Positions 61,698 to 64,000 of a stretch of DNA of 64,000 nucleotides are shown piece after piece. Under the pieces are notes generated by a model. The model did no database searches. It worked only from the letters and a program-made list of their open reading frames with translations, and was not told the origin of the DNA. Numbering within the stretch: position 1 is the stretch's first letter; every line of letters starts with the position of its first letter. The translations under genes and the position numbers were made by a program. The stretch is taken from positions 248,001 to 312,000 of the forward strand of contig NZ_JAFCJT010000002.1 of assembly GCF_018130785.1 (NCBI RefSeq). The letters are read 5' to 3'. This DNA comes from Bradyrhizobium liaoningense (GTDB taxonomy: Bacteria; Pseudomonadota; Alphaproteobacteria; Rhizobiales; Xanthobacteraceae).

Positions 61698-62803
61698 GCG
61701 ATCAGCCGCTCCGTCTGGGGGTCGAACAAGCAAATGCGCCGCGTGTCGAGCGCGAAGGAGGTGGTCGCCCCGGGCGCGGGGCGGATATCCGGCGTGATGC
61801 GCGCCAGTGCAGCCTCGCCGCCGAGACGCAGCAGCACGATCGTCTCGGCGCCGGTCGGCTCGACCATCTCGACCGGCGCATCGACGAGGACGGGCGCCTC
61901 GCCGGAAAAGACGCGGCTGGCCTCGGCGATGCATTCCGGCCTGATCCCGACGACCACGTCGCGGCCGACATAGGACGCCGCCCCGTCATGTCCATTCAGG
62001 CGCAGACGAACCGCGTCCGGCCGCCCCGCACCGATCGCGGCTACCAGTCCGCCACTATCGGCCTCGAGCCGCGCCGGCATCGTGTTCATCGGCGGCGAAC
62101 CCATGAAGCGGGCGACGAACAGATTGGCCGGATAGCGGTACACGGTGTCCGGATCGGCAAATTGCTGCACCACGCCGCGATGCATCACGGCGATGCGCGT
62201 TGCCATCGTCATCGCCTCGATCTGGTCGTGGGTGACGTAGATGATGGTGGCGCCGATGCGCTGGTGCAGGCGCTTGATCTCCATCCGCATCTCGACGCGC
62301 AGTTTTGCGTCGAGATTGGAGAGCGGCTCGTCGAACAGGAAGAGCAGGGGATCGCGCACCAGCGCCCGACCCATCGCCACGCGCTGGCGCTGGCCGCCGG
62401 AGAGTTGCGACGGCTTGCGGCCGAGCAGAGGCTCGATCTGGAGCAGCTTGGCCACATTCGCAACCGCCGCGTCCTGCTCTGCCTTCGGCACGTGACGGCA
62501 TTCCATGCCGAAAGTGATGTTCTGGCGGACCGTCATCGACGGATAGAGCGCGTAGGACTGGAACACCATGGCGATGTCGCGGTCCTTGGGCGGGACGTCG
62601 TTGACGACGCGCCCGCCGATTTCCACGGTGCCTGCGCTCGGACGGTCAAGCCCGGCAACGATGTTGAGCAGCGTGGACTTGCCGCAGCCGGACGGCCCGA
62701 CCAGCACGGTGAACTCCCCGCTTTCGATGTCGAGATCGATGCCTTTCAGCACTTCCAGATTGGCGTAGCGCTTCGACAGGGTGCGAATGCTTAGCGCGGC
62801 CAT
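61694..62803 (-). CDS. Carbohydrate ABC transporter ATP-binding protein (MalK/UgpC family)
   Basis: 369 residues. Walker A GPSGCGKST, Q-loop FQSYALYPSMTVRQN, signature LSGGQRQRVAMGRA and Walker B LFLFDEPLSNLD, followed by a MalK-type TOBE regulatory domain (about 240-369, GIRPECIAEASRVF). It energises the two permeases encoded upstream. It ends with 4-bp overlap into the dehydrogenase gene and starts 25 bp after the second permease. Confidence 0.96.
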   Translation of the reverse strand: MAALSIRTLSKRYANLEVLKGIDLDIESGEFTVLVGPSGCGKSTLLNIVAGLDRPSAGTVEIGGRVVNDVPPKDRDIAMVFQSYALYPSMTVRQNITFGMECRHVPKAEQDAAVANVAKLLQIEPLLGRKPSQLSGGQRQRVAMGRALVRDPLLFLFDEPLSNLDAKLRVEMRMEIKRLHQRIGATIIYVTHDQIEAMTMATRIAVMHRGVVQQFADPDTVYRYPANLFVARFMGSPPMNTMPARLEADSGGLVAAIGAGRPDAVRLRLNGHDGAASYVGRDVVVGIRPECIAEASRVFSGEAPVLVDAPVEMVEPTGAETIVLLRLGGEAALARITPDIRPAPGATTSFALDTRRICLFDPQTERLIA

Positions 62804-62828
62804 GACGACTCCATTGACGGCAACTCCA

Positions 62829-63686
62829 TCATTTCACGGCTCCGGCGGTCAGGCCGCGTACGAAGTATTTGCCGCCGATCAGATAGATCAGTAGGGTCGG
62901 CAGGGCGGCGATCATCACCGCGGCGCTTTGCACGCCATGTTGCGGGATGTCGGCGACCGCGGCGGATAGTGCGATCAGCGCGGCGGTGACCGGCTGCTGC
63001 TGACCGGTCGTGAATGTCACGCCATAGAGGAACTCGTTCCAGATATGCGTGAACTGCCAGATCACGGTGACGACCAGGATCGGCGGCGAGAGCGGCAGGA
63101 TGATGCGCCAGAAGATACGAAAGAACCCCGCGCCATCGATGCGCGCAGCTCTGATCAACTCCTGCGGGATGGCAACGTAGTAGTTTCGACAGAACAAGGT
63201 GGTGAAGGAGAGGCCCTGGATCGTGTGAATCACGACCAGGCCAGTCAGCGTGTTCATCAGGCCGGTATCGCGCAGCACGATGGTCCAGGGCAGCAAGCGC
63301 ATCTGCTGCGGAAGGAAGATGCCGAGCGTGACGATACCGTAAATCCAGCTATCGCCGCGAAAGCGCCAGAGCGAAACCGCGTAACCGGCGATCGCACCAA
63401 GCAAGGTGGAGAAGATCGTCGCGGGAATGGTCACGAGCGCGGAGTTCAGCATGTACGGCCGGATGCCGGCGCACGTCTCGGCGACGCAGAAACCGCTCCA
63501 GGCGGCGGCGTAATTGCTCCAGGCCAGGTGTTGCGGCCAGCCGATCATCGAACCCTGCGCGATCTCCTCGTTGGTACGGAGCGAGTTCAGTACGACAACA
63601 GCCAATGGCGCGAGCCATGCAGCAGCGATCAGCGAAACGATGAGATAGATCAGAATTCGGCTGGGCGCGAAGGTTCGGTTACGCAT
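62829..63686 (-). CDS. Carbohydrate ABC transporter permease (MalG/UgpE family)
   Basis: 285 residues from ATG 63686, overlapping the preceding permease stop by 8 bp; a start at 63725 is also open. Six membrane helices. The cytosolic EAA loop reads ELIRAARIDGAGFFRIFWRI followed by LPLSPP, and the family ending GKYFVRGLTAGAVK is intact. It forms half of the importer channel with the partial permease at the window edge. Confidence 0.94.
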   Translation of the reverse strand: MRNRTFAPSRILIYLIVSLIAAAWLAPLAVVVLNSLRTNEEIAQGSMIGWPQHLAWSNYAAAWSGFCVAETCAGIRPYMLNSALVTIPATIFSTLLGAIAGYAVSLWRFRGDSWIYGIVTLGIFLPQQMRLLPWTIVLRDTGLMNTLTGLVVIHTIQGLSFTTLFCRNYYVAIPQELIRAARIDGAGFFRIFWRIILPLSPPILVVTVIWQFTHIWNEFLYGVTFTTGQQQPVTAALIALSAAVADIPQHGVQSAAVMIAALPTLLIYLIGGKYFVRGLTAGAVK

Positions 63687-64000
63687 GGATCGCCCGCCGG
63701 CGCTGGACATAACGCCACCCTGCATACGGCAGCAAGACCGCGAGTAAAAGGAGCAACATGAGGACTGCTGCCGCCGCTCCCCGTCCGAGCAGGCTGCGCT
63801 GGAACATCAGGTCATAGACGACAAGGGCCGGCAGCTGGGTTGCGATGCCAGGCCCGCCATTGGTGAGCGCGCGGACGAGGTCGAAGGTCGAGATGGCGAA
63901 CTGTAGCTGGATGACGATCACGGTGACGGTGATCGGCCAAAGCGTCGGCAGGATGACGCGCCGGTACATCCGGATCGGTCCGGCGCCGTCGATCTGCGCG
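63679..64000 (-). CDS. Carbohydrate ABC transporter permease (MalF/UgpA family), C-terminal part
   Basis: The frame is open to the right edge of the window, so the start is outside. The visible part begins in the EAA loop (AQIDGAGPIRMYRRVILPTL), then two membrane helices, FDLVRALTNGGPGIATQLP between them, and a basic C-terminus. It pairs with the next permease. The binding-protein gene is expected further right. Confidence 0.92.
   Translation of the reverse strand, partial: AQIDGAGPIRMYRRVILPTLWPITVTVIVIQLQFAISTFDLVRALTNGGPGIATQLPALVVYDLMFQRSLLGRGAAAAVLMLLLLLAVLLPYAGWRYVQRRRAIHA

Noticed and set aside
1..64000. tRNA, rRNA, CRISPR array, insertion sequence, prophage or integrase
   Set aside because: No cloverleaf-type sequence with conserved T-arm, no regular short direct-repeat array and no transposase, integrase or phage protein motif was found on either strand by reading; no search program was run.

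Overview
The window looks like chromosome of a Bradyrhizobium-type alphaproteobacterium. This is inferred from high G+C, the alphaproteobacterial order uppS-cdsA-dxr-rseP-bamA-lpxD-fabZ-lpxA-lpxI-lpxB, LpxI in place of LpxH, a long ribosomal protein S2, DUF3551 and DUF6894 proteins, a pcu-like copper-uptake cluster, and dispersed palindromic repeats of the kind common in these genomes. No rRNA, tRNA, CRISPR array, insertion sequence or prophage was seen.

Layout. 0-2.4 kb: the end of a peptide ABC transporter ATPase and a lytic transglycosylase-like protein. 3.0-7.5 kb: a LuxR-type regulator, then kaiB-kaiC-hybrid histidine kinase joined by 4-bp overlaps; KaiC keeps both phosphorylation-site residues but lacks the KaiA-binding tail. 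7.6-8.0 kb: two small proteins, one a zinc-ribbon protein of 53 residues. 8.3-11.9 kb: a sugar ABC importer on the minus strand. 12.0-12.4 kb: a single-domain globin with an intrinsic terminator directly in front of its start. 12.9-20.6 kb: an eight-gene copper acquisition cluster (DUF2946 protein, TonB-dependent receptor, BNR-repeat protein, TlpA-like thioredoxin, PCuAC chaperone, FixH/YtkA-like protein, YcnI-like protein, CopC-CopD fusion). 20.7-24.1 kb: proS, lolC and lolD. 24.2-26.6 kb: an MDR dehydrogenase divergent from an XRE regulator, and a small conserved protein.

26.6-31.7 kb is a looser accessory stretch: a DUF1254 protein behind a perfect FNR/FixK-type palindrome, several secreted proteins of unknown function (one a 58-residue protein in a coupled operon), and a secreted HExxH protein. 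31.8-36.6 kb: a MocR regulator facing a carboxymuconolactone decarboxylase-HD pair, an MFS transporter and two DUF3551 proteins. 36.8-45.1 kb: an outer-membrane barrel protein, a 32-residue membrane peptide, dnaE, a Tat-exported carbonic anhydrase, and a proline-rich protein with a caspase fold whose catalytic residues are both lost.

45.2-60.8 kb is the essential core: rpsB-tsf-pyrH-frr-uppS-cdsA-dxr-rseP-bamA-lpxD-fabZ-lpxA-lpxI-lpxB, covering translation, UMP phosphorylation, isoprenoid and phospholipid precursors, outer-membrane assembly and lipid A. It is interrupted by bipartite palindromic repeats and one minus-strand KTSC-domain gene. 60.9-64 kb: a carbohydrate ABC importer plus a short-chain dehydrogenase on the minus strand, running off the right edge.

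All function calls come from reading motifs and gene order. No database search was run.
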